Source: Acidobacteriota bacterium
GTDB lineage: Bacteria; Acidobacteriota; Terriglobia; Bryobacterales; Bryobacteraceae
DNA: 39,099 nucleotides
Direction: 5' to 3'
Assembly (NCBI GenBank): GCA_017304135.1
Contig: JAFLBB010000042.1
Span: forward strand, 1 to 39,099
The notes beneath the pieces are model-generated. The model saw only the letters and a program-made list of their open reading frames with translations. It was not told the origin of the DNA and ran no database searches. The translations under genes were made by a program, and so were the position numbers. Of this stretch, positions 25,974 through 35,937 are shown one piece after another; position 1 is the first letter of the stretch, and every line of letters starts with the position of its first letter.

Positions 25974-26026
25974 CGCGCACAGGGCCGGGCGGCGAAGTTC
26001 AAGCCGCCCAGGCTCCGTTGTGCGCG
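25974..26026 (-). terminator. Nested hairpin after the TonB-receptor gene
   Basis: CGCGCACA (25974-25981) pairs with TGTGCGCG (26019-26026), and inside it GGGCGGC (25987-25993) pairs with GCCGCCC (26003-26009). The structure begins 8 nt past the stop of the minus-strand receptor gene. With the 25910-25960 hairpin it gives two stacked stem-loops, a strong barrier to read-through. Confidence 0.7.
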
Positions 26027-26034
26027 GTTCCAGT

Positions 26035-29000
26035 TTAGAAAGTCACGCGCAAGGCCAGTTGCGTCGTGCGCGGCAGGTTGGACTGCGAGGTGATGCGGCC
26101 GAAGTTAGCGTTGACCGGATCAGTGTTTGGGCCATTGAAAATGGCGTGGTTGAACAGATTGAACGTCTCGGCGCGGAACTGCAGGCGGACGCGTTCAACG
26201 ATGGCGATCGACTTGATAACGGACAAGTCGATGTTATAGATCTTGTCGGCGCGGTAGTTCGAGAAGCCGCTGTTGAAGGTGCGCACATTGCGGTCCAACT
26301 GCAGCGCGGCAGCGCGTTCGAAACGGCTGGTGTCGAAGGCTCGGTTCAGGTTGCGGGCGTCCCATTGCAGGTCGCCACCGTAATAGATGACGTTGCCCCA
26401 GCCCACTGGAGAGCCGGACTGGAGGTTGAGGATGCCCGCCATCTGCCAGCCGCCGATGAGGCGGTTGAGCCACGGGCCGGCATCGGAGCCGACCGCCTTG
26501 CCCTTGCCGAACGGCAGTTCGTAGTTGGCCGAACCGACGAAGCGGAAGGGGCGGTCTTCACCGGCGATGCGGTATTCCGGCGTGGGTGCGGACGGGTAAA
26601 GATAGCCGGTGGCTTCGGTGAACTTCGACCACTGGAAGTTGGTGAGGAACTGGAAGCCGTTGGCGAAGCGCTTGTCCAGGCGCACCTGGAACATGTGGAA
26701 CTTGGAGTAGCCGATCGTCTGAGCGTCTTCGCGCACACCGCCGTTGCCGCTGAATTGCGGGAAGGCGCGCAGGAGGTTCTCCACGCCAATGGTGGAGCCG
26801 TTCAAGCCCGTGCCGGGAAGCAGGCCGGCAAACGGATTGGGCACCAGCGCCGAGAGGCGGTTGATGGCGGCCTGATCGCGCGTAGGCGAGGTGGAGAGAA
26901 ACTGCTCGGGGACAAAGTTGCGCTCGCGATCAACGGGCAGTCCGCTAGCATCCGAGCCGATGTAGCCGAGCTCAAGCAGCAGGTTCTTGGCCAGCTCACG
27001 CTGGATGTTAAAGTTCCAACGCCAGTTGTACGACTGGCCGAGCTTGGGCGTCACATAGCGCACGCTCTGGCCAAGGAACGTGTTCACGCCATTGGCGCTG
27101 CCCACCGGCTGCAGGATGCCGTTGGGGAACGGGTTGGAGAAGGTGGCCGAAGGCGTTAGGAAGTTGTCGAGCGTGGCCACAAGCTGGGTGGTTTGGCTGA
27201 AGCCCGGCTGGTTCACCGTGAGCTGAGTGCCGGCCGTGTTGTAGAACAGACCGATGCCGCCGCGGATCACCGTCTTGCCGCCGAGAACGTTGGGCGACCA
27301 GGAGAGGCCGAAGCGCGGGCTGAAGTTGTTGTTCGGCGTGCCGTAGAGCGAGCGGTTGTTCGGGTCGGCGTATAGGATGCCGCCCACCGGGTTGAAACTG
27401 CTCACCGGCAGCAGCGCATTCGGGTTGCGGGCGTAAGCGGCCTTGGCGGCGGCTGTGAGGTTCAGGTTGGCTGCATTGTCGAATCCCCGTACCGCGCGGT
27501 TCCAGCGTTCAATATTGCCCGTTTCCTTCTCATAGCGGATGCCGAGGTTGAGCGTGAGGTTGGTCTTCACGCGCCAATCGTCCTGGAGGAAGAAAGCGGT
27601 GTACTTGGCTGACTGTGTGCGTGTAGCGTTGACGTCGAAACTGCCGCCCGTGGGCAGGCCCAGCATGAAGGCTGCGAAGTCTTGGCCGAGCGGGGAGTTG
27701 GCGGCGTTGTCCAGCGGACCGCGGGTCCAGTTCTGATTGAAGGTGTAGGAGCCCGAGGAGTTGCCGAAGCTGTTGGAGCTTTCGCGCTGGGCGCGCAGGT
27801 CGGTGCCGAACTTGAGGGTGTGCTGGCCCACCATTTTAGTGGCCGCCATGAAGATCTGGTAGCTGTCAAAAGGCGTGCGGTCGCCGCCGCTGTCGCCAAA
27901 GTCGGTGCCGTTGGAAAAGTCGATGCGCGGCAGGACGAACTTAGTTGTAGAGGCGGCCAGCGAGGAGGGCAGCCCAAGCGTGGTCCAGTTGAACTCGTCG
28001 CTCTGGCGGATGCCGCCTTCGGTGAAACGGGTCCAGTTGAGGCGGGTGTTGAGGAAGAAGGTGGGCGTGAGCGTGTAAACGTCGTCGAGAGTGACGCCCC
28101 AGTTCTGGCGCAGCAGGTTGTTGCCGGTGGCGATGTTATCGAATCGGTTGCCGCGGTTTTCCACTCGATCGTTGTAACGGCCGGAGAGGAAGAGCTTGTG
28201 GCTATCGCTGACGTTCCAGTCGATGCGCCCCATGAAGGAGGAGAAGACGTCGGAGCGGACCGCGTTGTTGAAGTAGTTGTTCGTGCCGTCATTGCCGCCG
28301 ACGTTGTTGGGCGCGGGCAGGAACTGGAGAAAGTTCTTGGAGACACCATTGAGACGCCCCGACGGGATCAGGTTGCCGGCAAAGGGCTGTCGGCGGATTC
28401 TGCTGCCCTCAATGACGCCAGTCATCGGATCGTAGATCTGATAGCTCGAGTTCACGCTGAGCAGTTGCGAGAAGTCGCCGTTGCGCTGCGCCGCCGTGGG
28501 TACTGTGGAAAAGGTGGGTTCGGGCTCGGACTGGCGGATGCCTTCCGCGCCAAAGAAGAAGAACAGCTTGTTGCGGCCGTCCATGATCTTCGGCAGCCAG
28601 ACGGGGCCGCCAATGGTGAGACCGTACTGATTGAAGCGCGTCACCGGCTTGCGCTGGTTGGCTGCGTTGGTGAAGAACGGCGTGGCCTTGAGGCGCTGAT
28701 TCTGGTGAAACTCATAGAGCGAGCCATGCAACTCATTGGTGCCGCCCTTCATCGTCACGTTCACCGTGCCGCCCCCGGTGTTGCCATACGCGGCGTCGGG
28801 TTGGAAAGCCTCCACCTTGATCTCCGCTACGGCGTCGACAGGCGGGTTGTAGGCCACGCGGCGATTCTTGGTCATGTCGGGTGAGCCGTCCAGCAGTAGT
28901 TCGTTGGTCTGCGACTGCCCGCCGCCCATGGAGAAGCCTGACGGGCCGGCGTTGTCGAACGGCCGCGTGAAGCGAGGATCAGACGACGGCGTAACGCCAA

Positions 29001-29463
29001 AGGAGAGCTGCGCCAGCGTGAGCGGCGTGCGGCCGTTCATCGGCAGCACGGAGATCTCGTTTTCGCCAATAACCTGGCCGACCGAAGCGGTGGCCGTTTG
29101 CAGCATGGCGACGTCGGCCGATACGGTGACCGATTCGACCTGACTTCCCAGTTGGAGGGCGATGTCCAGGGCGATGCGTTGGTTGGTGCCGATGTTCAGG
29201 CCTTCCTGGATGTACTTCTTGAACCCGCTTACCTCGGCTGAGAGTGTGTAGGGACCAGGTGCGAGAAAGGGCAACGAGTAGCTGCCGTCAGAACCGGACT
29301 CGGTCTCCGATCGGGCGCCTGTGTTGCGCTCAACTACGGTGATTTTGGCCGTGGCGACAGCTGATCCACTCGGATCGGTGACGCGGCCGGAAATGGTGGA
29401 ACGATACTCCTGCGCCAAAGCGCAAGAGCAGACTAAGAGCAATGACGCGATTACTCGATTCAT
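26035..29463 (-). CDS. TonB-dependent receptor with N-terminal carboxypeptidase-like domain (Oar type)
   Basis: A 1142-residue outer-membrane receptor. A signal peptide (cleavage after CALAQ near 18) is followed by a carboxypeptidase-regulatory-like domain at about 22-105 (I-S-G-R-V-T-D-P-S-G-S-A-V, then F-L-A-P-G-P-Y-T-L). A plug domain follows at about 115-245 (N-E-L-L-L-D-G, then G-G-T-V-N-V). A large beta-barrel ends in L-A-L-R-V-T-F with the terminal Phe. This Oar-like architecture is abundant in acidobacteria, where it takes up large oligomers, perhaps peptides or sugars; the ligand cannot be read here. The ribosome site is weak, but a near-consensus promoter lies upstream. Confidence 0.93.
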   Translation of the reverse strand: MNRVIASLLLVCSCALAQEYRSTISGRVTDPSGSAVATAKITVVERNTGARSETESGSDGSYSLPFLAPGPYTLSAEVSGFKKYIQEGLNIGTNQRIALDIALQLGSQVESVTVSADVAMLQTATASVGQVIGENEISVLPMNGRTPLTLAQLSFGVTPSSDPRFTRPFDNAGPSGFSMGGGQSQTNELLLDGSPDMTKNRRVAYNPPVDAVAEIKVEAFQPDAAYGNTGGGTVNVTMKGGTNELHGSLYEFHQNQRLKATPFFTNAANQRKPVTRFNQYGLTIGGPVWLPKIMDGRNKLFFFFGAEGIRQSEPEPTFSTVPTAAQRNGDFSQLLSVNSSYQIYDPMTGVIEGSRIRRQPFAGNLIPSGRLNGVSKNFLQFLPAPNNVGGNDGTNNYFNNAVRSDVFSSFMGRIDWNVSDSHKLFLSGRYNDRVENRGNRFDNIATGNNLLRQNWGVTLDDVYTLTPTFFLNTRLNWTRFTEGGIRQSDEFNWTTLGLPSSLAASTTKFVLPRIDFSNGTDFGDSGGDRTPFDSYQIFMAATKMVGQHTLKFGTDLRAQRESSNSFGNSSGSYTFNQNWTRGPLDNAANSPLGQDFAAFMLGLPTGGSFDVNATRTQSAKYTAFFLQDDWRVKTNLTLNLGIRYEKETGNIERWNRAVRGFDNAANLNLTAAAKAAYARNPNALLPVSSFNPVGGILYADPNNRSLYGTPNNNFSPRFGLSWSPNVLGGKTVIRGGIGLFYNTAGTQLTVNQPGFSQTTQLVATLDNFLTPSATFSNPFPNGILQPVGSANGVNTFLGQSVRYVTPKLGQSYNWRWNFNIQRELAKNLLLELGYIGSDASGLPVDRERNFVPEQFLSTSPTRDQAAINRLSALVPNPFAGLLPGTGLNGSTIGVENLLRAFPQFSGNGGVREDAQTIGYSKFHMFQVRLDKRFANGFQFLTNFQWSKFTEATGYLYPSAPTPEYRIAGEDRPFRFVGSANYELPFGKGKAVGSDAGPWLNRLIGGWQMAGILNLQSGSPVGWGNVIYYGGDLQWDARNLNRAFDTSRFERAAALQLDRNVRTFNSGFSNYRADKIYNIDLSVIKSIAIVERVRLQFRAETFNLFNHAIFNGPNTDPVNANFGRITSQSNLPRTTQLALRVTF

Positions 29464-29523
29464 GTACAGACCCCTGTTACTAACGGATAACGCGCCAACA
29501 CTTCAGGCGCGCAATGCTTCAAT

Positions 29524-29552
29524 ATTATAGCCCCTGCCACTCGGGTTGTGAA
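29524..29552 (-). promoter_or_regulatory. Near-consensus sigma-70 promoter of the TonB-receptor gene
   Basis: On the minus strand TTCACA (29547-29552, five of six to TTGACA) is separated by exactly 17 nt from a perfect TATAAT (29524-29529). Transcription would begin near 29517, about 53 nt before the receptor ATG. This is the best promoter match in the window and suggests strong, constitutive expression. Confidence 0.8.
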
Positions 29553-29676
29553 GGCGGTTTCATGTAAAGAGCCGGTGGGAGCCGAAGGTCCCGCAGGAAA
29601 GGAAAAGCGTTCCAACCGGCCCCGCTTGCCGGGTTCGGTACAATGCCCTTTTCACTTCTCATCCACGAGGATCACC

Positions 29677-31617
<1,941 letters not shown>

Positions 31618-31626
31618 TATGGGAGC

Positions 31627-32144
31627 GTGCGAGCTGCGCTTATCCTCCTCCTGATGCGTAGTTCGGGCTTGGCCTGCACGCTGCCAGCATTCAAGATCGC
31701 CTATCCGCAAATTGCACCGCAGGCGAGGTTGTCTGGTCCGGTGATGGCGCCAGTGGCTTACGGCGACGATGGGAGCCGATGGTAAGGCCCTCGACGGGGC
31801 ACCCGCTTCTGCGCGATGCGGTGGCGCAGGCGGTTCGTGCGGCCCCCACTCCGGCTTCATGCCTCGGGCAGATAACCGAGGTGACTGTCACATTCACCCT
31901 GCTTGGTTGCCCTTCTGACCGCCACTGGTCGCGGGCGGAACGGGTGAATGAAACCGCCTGGAACGTCTCGGCGCCCACGCCTTACACCATCGCCTGTGGC
32001 GAGGATAAGGTTGCGCCGAAATTCCCCTTCTTCTTTCTCAAAAGATCAGTTAGCTTCCGCCGGCGGCTGCCCACTGAATCGCCGTTGTGTTCGACCCGTG
32101 CCGAAGCAACGGAGGCAGTGACAATCGGCGCCGCCGTGCGATGA
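31627..32144 (+). pseudogene. TonB-like C-terminal-domain protein broken by a one-base frameshift
   Basis: From a GTG at 31627 (after GGGAG), the first frame reads a signal-peptide-like V-R-A-A-L-I-L-L-L, then A-Y-P-Q-I-A-P-Q-A-R-L-S-G-P-V and Y-G-D-D-G-S, ending at TAA 31783-31785. The second frame from 31779 continues M-V-R-P-S-T-G-H-P-L-L-R-D-A-V-A-Q-A-V and V-T-V-T-F to a stop at 32142-32144. Put together, this matches the TonB C-terminal domain order Y-P-x-x-A-R-x-x-G, G-x-D-G, S-G-H-P-L-L, V-x-x-x-V. Restoring one base between 31774 and 31778 joins the frames. It is a likely pseudogene or a sequencing error; programmed frameshifting is less likely. It lies 9 nt after acsA. Confidence 0.65.
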
Positions 32145-32145
32145 T
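32137..32145 (+). promoter_or_regulatory. Possible extended -10 box for the adenylate-kinase-like gene
   Basis: TGCGATGAT ends 6 nt before the ATG at 32152. The 12-bp string CGTGCGATGATC is identical to the one before the hydrolase gene at 12900 and sits at the same distance from the start codon. Confidence 0.4.
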
Positions 32146-32151
32146 CAGGGA

Positions 32152-32757
32152 ATGATTCGACGCACGGTTCTTCTCGGGTTGGCGCCGCTGTTGCTGCTGG
32201 CGCAATCGAAGCCGGTAATCATTCTGCTCGGGCCTCCGGGGGCGGGGAAGTCGACGCAGGCCGAGGCGCTGAAGCGGCGGCTGCGGGTGCCGGTGGTGAG
32301 CGTGAGCGATGTGCTCAAGCGGGAGATCGACGCCAAGTCGCCTGAAGGGAAGAGCCTGCGGGCGGCCATTGAGTCCGGGCAACTGCTGCGCACCGACATG
32401 GTGAACGACATGATGGAGCGGCGGCTCTATGAGGCCGATACCAATGGCGGTTTCATTCTCGATGGTTACCCCCTCACGCAGTCGCAGGCGGGCTTTCTCG
32501 ATCGGACGTTGCTCGCCCGCGGATTTCCGGCGCCGAAGGTGGTGGTGCTCGAGATCAGCGACGAGGCGGCGCTGGCGCGCACAAAGTCACGCGGCCGTGC
32601 CGATGACAAGGCGGGACTCACGACGGGCCGCCTGGCCGAGTATCGCAAGGAAGAGGCGTTTCTGAAGGGCCACTACAAGAAGCAACTGCTGAGCGTGGAC
32701 GCAGCGCCGGATGCGAAAACGGTGGAGGCGGCGATTCAGAAGGCGCTGGGGCACTAG
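32152..32757 (+). CDS. Exported adenylate-kinase-like protein
   Basis: A 201-residue homologue of adenylate kinase with a signal-peptide-like N-terminus (M-I-R-R-T-V-L-L-G-L-A-P-L-L-L-L-A-Q). The P-loop G-P-P-G-A-G-K-S-T is at 27-35. The short lid R-G-R-A-D-D and the helix after it follow the eukaryotic AK1-like short-lid pattern. However, the motif that is D-G-F/Y-P-R in active enzymes reads D-G-Y-P-L here, replacing the AMP-binding arginine, and the usual T-G-D-x-L-R reads V-S-D-V-L-K. The fold is clear, the normal reaction doubtful. ATP is not expected in the periplasm, so a cytosolic enzyme with a misleading N-terminus, or a nucleotide-binding relic, is possible. Confidence 0.85.
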   Translation: MIRRTVLLGLAPLLLLAQSKPVIILLGPPGAGKSTQAEALKRRLRVPVVSVSDVLKREIDAKSPEGKSLRAAIESGQLLRTDMVNDMMERRLYEADTNGGFILDGYPLTQSQAGFLDRTLLARGFPAPKVVVLEISDEAALARTKSRGRADDKAGLTTGRLAEYRKEEAFLKGHYKKQLLSVDAAPDAKTVEAAIQKALGH

Positions 32758-32843
32758 CGCACGGTACCAGGACGTCCCGGGCTTGTCGCGTAGCCAACCA
32801 ACTAATACCGTCGACGGCACAAAAATCGCGCGAGAGGAACCGC

Positions 32844-33539
32844 ATGTATCGTTTCCTGATCTGCTTTGTTTGTGCAATGTCCTTGTGCGCAGCCACGATC
32901 GGACAGGTGGACCACTTCGAAGATGGCACGACCCAAGGGTGGCAAATCAACTCCTTGGGGTTCGGCGGCATTGTGACTCAGCCGGCCAACGAAAGCACGG
33001 GCGGGCCGGCCGGAGCCAACGACAACTTCCTGAAACTAAATTCAGCTGGGGGCGCTGGTCCAGGAAGCCGGCTGGTGGCGAACAACCTGTTCGCACAGTG
33101 GTCAGGTAACTACACCGCACTCGGCCTCACCGCCATCGCCATGGATCTGCGAAACCTGGGGGCCACGGATCTTTCGATTCGCCTGATGCTGGAAAATCCG
33201 CTCGGCGGGCCTCCGACCGATATCGCAGTCACCGATGCCATTGCTTTACCCTCAGGCGGTGGCTGGACGCAGGTGCAATTCGACCTCACCCCGGCGGCGC
33301 TGACCGTTGTTGCGGGCGACGTGAACGCGCTGCTGGCCAACGTGACAGGCCTTCGCATCTATCACAACGACACAGCCGCATTTCCGGGGCCTGCCATTAC
33401 CGCCACGCTGGGTGTGGATAACGTCACGGCGCTTGGCGGGCAACAGCCGGTGCCTGAGCCGGCCACAGAGATGTTCGTGGCGGGTGGCTTGGCCGCCGGG
33501 CTTGTGCGGCGTGCTTGGATGCGTCCGCGGCGCGCATAG
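32844..33539 (+). CDS. PEP-CTERM-type secreted protein
   Basis: A 231-residue protein with a signal peptide (hydrophobic core at about 4-17, cleavage near SLCAA). The middle is a beta-rich domain typical of secreted carbohydrate-binding-like folds (F-E-D-G-T-T-Q-G-W, then L-G-V-D-N-V-T-A-L). The C-terminus has V-P-E-P-A, a hydrophobic stretch of about 15 residues and a basic tail (R-R-A-W-M-R-P-R-R), the PEP-CTERM sorting signal processed by an exosortase. It probably ends in the exopolysaccharide or cell surface. AGAGGAA lies 5 nt before the ATG. Confidence 0.85.
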   Translation: MYRFLICFVCAMSLCAATIGQVDHFEDGTTQGWQINSLGFGGIVTQPANESTGGPAGANDNFLKLNSAGGAGPGSRLVANNLFAQWSGNYTALGLTAIAMDLRNLGATDLSIRLMLENPLGGPPTDIAVTDAIALPSGGGWTQVQFDLTPAALTVVAGDVNALLANVTGLRIYHNDTAAFPGPAITATLGVDNVTALGGQQPVPEPATEMFVAGGLAAGLVRRAWMRPRRA

Positions 33540-33563
33540 GCGGGCGCTTGCATACTTGCGCGA

Positions 33564-34214
33564 TCAGCGCGCTTCGCTCGCGCGGCGCAGCGTCGGCCGC
33601 TGCGCGGGCGCTGTGAGCGCACGGAGTTCGGCCCGAAGCGCGGCGAAGGCGGGGTTTGGGCGGAAGGCTTCCATGAGTCGACCGGCGTAGGCGTCGGCCT
33701 CGGCCTCGGCTTCCTCCTGCTGTTTCCCGGTGCGCCAGGCGATGGGCAGCAACCGCCGCTCATCGCTGCACAGCCAGCCGCCGAAGAAGATCAGCGGGAT
33801 GCCCGTGGGGCTCTGGGCGGTCCGATCTACAGCGCGGAAGCCATGACGAAGCGATATGTGCGCGATGGCATGCGCGAAGTGGCGGGCGAATTCGGCCTCC
33901 TCGGCAGCGGCGGTAATCGCAGGAATGGGCACCGTCACATGACCATCCGGGAGGCCTGCCGGGGCGCGGCTGGGTTGGTGGATCGTGGGGCGCGTGAGTG
34001 CGACGGTGAGTGCCGGGACCGTCTCCGGCAGCAACGGGCGGAACGACGCTGCGAGAGCGTTGAGATATTCGCGCGCGGCATCGTTCTCGACGATGGTGAC
34101 GCGGCGGCGGTAGTCATCGGAGACGGCGCGAATGAGAGCCGTTTCGCGGTCGGGCGAGATGGTTGTCTGGGCCGCGAGCAGGATCGGAAGCAGAACCAAC
34201 GCGAGGGTCCGCAT
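33564..34214 (-). CDS. Degenerate M48-like peptidase homologue, exported
   Basis: A 216-residue exported protein (signal peptide cleavage after LLAAQ near 16) with the shape of an M48 zinc peptidase. The expected H-E-x-x-H reads H-A-I-A-H at 115-119, in the context F-A-R-H-F-A-H-A-I-A-H-I-S-L-R-H-G, and the third-ligand region reads E-A-E-A-D (170-174). The zinc ligands His115, His119 and Glu170 are kept but the catalytic Glu is Ala, so ordinary proteolysis is unlikely. It may bind metal or a partner as a pseudopeptidase. It ends 24 nt from the PEP-CTERM gene, convergently, and follows the sulfatase gene by 14 nt with its own TATACT box. Confidence 0.8.
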   Translation of the reverse strand: MRTLALVLLPILLAAQTTISPDRETALIRAVSDDYRRRVTIVENDAAREYLNALAASFRPLLPETVPALTVALTRPTIHQPSRAPAGLPDGHVTVPIPAITAAAEEAEFARHFAHAIAHISLRHGFRAVDRTAQSPTGIPLIFFGGWLCSDERRLLPIAWRTGKQQEEAEAEADAYAGRLMEAFRPNPAFAALRAELRALTAPAQRPTLRRASEAR

Positions 34215-34220
34215 GGCCCC

Positions 34221-34226
34221 AGTATA
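34221..34226 (-). promoter_or_regulatory. Possible -10 box for the M48-like gene
   Basis: TATACT on the minus strand is followed by GGGGCC and the ATG at 34214. The 6-nt distance matches that of three other genes in the window and suggests a leaderless transcript. Confidence 0.4.
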
Positions 34227-34228
34227 GG

Positions 34229-35581
34229 TCAGGCTTTGGCGGCGAAAAACGGCTTCAATCGCTCAGGCGCGGTGTCGCGTCTCCACGCTGCGAGCATCGT
34301 ACGCAGGCGCTGGAAGCGTTCCGGCTCGGCGTCTTTGAGGTTGATCTTCTCCACCTCATCGAGGGCGAGATTGTAGAGGTACTCGTTGCCGTTGTCGATG
34401 ATGTACTTCCAGTCGCCCTCACGGACAGCCCAGCGGCGTTGCTCCGCCCGCTTGTAGCTCCAATAGAGTGTGCGCGGAATCGGCCCCCGGCGGCCGCGGA
34501 GGCCCAGCAGCAGGTTGATGCCGTCCAGCGCGCGCGTGGGTTTCACCTGGGCGGCGGCGAGGATGGTGGCGGTGACGTCCATGGAAATGGTCACCTGCGG
34601 CGTGGTGGTGGCCCGCGCCAGCACGCCCGGCCATTGCATGATGAGCGGGACGCGCAGGCCGCCTTCAAAAACCGAGCTTTTCAGGCCGCGGAACGGGTAG
34701 TTGTTCGAGCGGTTATAGCCGCCGTTGTCGCTCTTGAAGATGACCAGCGTGTTGTTCAGTTGGCCCGTGCGGCGCAGAGATGCCATGAGGTCGCCGACGC
34801 GGCGGTCCATGTGCTCCACCATCTGCACATAGGTGGCGCGCGTGCCGGCGTTCCATTTTGACTTGTCAGCAACAGGGCCATCGTTGGGCCCTTGCACGGG
34901 CGTGTGCGGCGCGGTGTAGGGCAGGTAAAGCAGCCAGGGCTTTGCGCCGCGGGCGGCCTGCTCCATCCAACCGATGGCGTGATCGGTGAAGATGTCCGTG
35001 GTGTGGCCGGCGCGCTCGACGGGCTTGCCGTTGTGATTCAGAACGTTCGTGCCGTCTTCTTCGAGGTGCGTGAAGTGGTCGGCGTTGCCGCCGAGGATGC
35101 CGAAGTATTCGTCGAAGCCGTGACGGTTGGCGGAGAACTTCTCGCCGTAGCCGAGGTGCCATTTGCCGATGCAGGCGGTGGCGTAGCCGGCGTCTTTCAT
35201 CATGGTGGCGAACGTGGTTTCGTTCGTGGGCAAGCCGAGTTCGCTGCGCTTCTCCAGCCATTCGGCCTCATCGTAGCGGCCGACGTTGCCCACGCCGATG
35301 GCGCATTCCAGCCCGCCTACCCGCTGCTGGTAGCGCCCCGTGAGCAAGCCCGTGCGCGTCGGTGAACACTCCGGCGCGTTGGCGTAGGCGTGCGTGAACC
35401 GCACACCCTCTCGCGCCAGCGCATCAATGTTCGGAGTCTTGATGTCGGCGCACTGGTAACAGGAGAGGTCCGTGGCGCCCATGTCATCGGCCATGATGAG
35501 AAGGATGTTGGGGCGCTTCGGTTGGGCGACGGCGGCCGTGGCGGCCAGCGAGGCGGCGAGGAAACTGCGCCGCGTGGTCAT
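34229..35581 (-). CDS. Arylsulfatase-type sulfatase, exported
   Basis: A 450-residue sulfatase. The N-terminus M-T-T-R-R-S-F-L-A-A resembles a twin-arginine signal, with likely cleavage near A-V-A-Q at 20. Metal-binding A-D-D-M-G lies at 31-35. The formylglycine motif C-x-P-x-R is C72-S-P-T-R76, followed by T-G-L-L-T-G-R, and later I-G-K-W-H-L-G. The catalytic set is therefore complete. Activation requires a formylglycine-generating enzyme, which is not in the window. It overlaps DUF1801 by ATGA, so the two are coupled. The substrate is unknown; polysaccharide sulfate is common for this family. Confidence 0.92.
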   Translation of the reverse strand: MTTRRSFLAASLAATAAVAQPKRPNILLIMADDMGATDLSCYQCADIKTPNIDALAREGVRFTHAYANAPECSPTRTGLLTGRYQQRVGGLECAIGVGNVGRYDEAEWLEKRSELGLPTNETTFATMMKDAGYATACIGKWHLGYGEKFSANRHGFDEYFGILGGNADHFTHLEEDGTNVLNHNGKPVERAGHTTDIFTDHAIGWMEQAARGAKPWLLYLPYTAPHTPVQGPNDGPVADKSKWNAGTRATYVQMVEHMDRRVGDLMASLRRTGQLNNTLVIFKSDNGGYNRSNNYPFRGLKSSVFEGGLRVPLIMQWPGVLARATTTPQVTISMDVTATILAAAQVKPTRALDGINLLLGLRGRRGPIPRTLYWSYKRAEQRRWAVREGDWKYIIDNGNEYLYNLALDEVEKINLKDAEPERFQRLRTMLAAWRRDTAPERLKPFFAAKA

Positions 35582-35937
35582 GCCAGTTTCGCCAGCTCGG
35601 CGAGCATCTGGTTGGCCAGCGTTTCGAGCTCACCGGCGCTCAGCGCTTTGCTCGGCTTCATCTCGATGCACGATTTCCCGCTGCGGTGCTTGCCGAGGCG
35701 CTCGGCGAAAGCATCGACGACCGGGATGCGGCAAATGTAGAACATGACGCCCTTGGCCCGCCAGGCGAAAGCGCTGAACCATTCGCCGTTCACCTTGTAG
35801 ACAGGCATTTTCGACTCGAACGTCTCCTCGGCGCTGGGCAGAGCCTTGCGAACGGCCAACCGCAACTTCTTCAATAGCGGCTGGTGTTCCTCGGGAGCGC
35901 CTGCGATGTAGGCGTCTACTTCCTTGCTCTTCTTCAT
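35578..35937 (-). CDS. DUF1801 family protein
   Basis: A 119-residue cytosolic protein of the DUF1801/YdhG-like family. It has V-D-A-Y-I-A near the start, L-R-L-A-V-R-K-A-L-P-S-A-E-E-T, K-M-P-V-Y, and the C-terminal C-I-E-M-K-P-S-K with L-A-x-x-M-L-A-E. The function of this fold is unknown; some relatives are linked to iron. Both ends overlap neighbours in ATGA form, so it lies inside a tightly coupled ABC-DUF1801-sulfatase unit. Confidence 0.87.
   Translation of the reverse strand: MKKSKEVDAYIAGAPEEHQPLLKKLRLAVRKALPSAEETFESKMPVYKVNGEWFSAFAWRAKGVMFYICRIPVVDAFAERLGKHRSGKSCIEMKPSKALSAGELETLANQMLAELAKLA

Noticed and set aside
27682..28884. A 400-codon open frame antisense to the TonB receptor
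   Set aside because: Lies wholly within the receptor gene on the other strand, with a biased composition and no domain.
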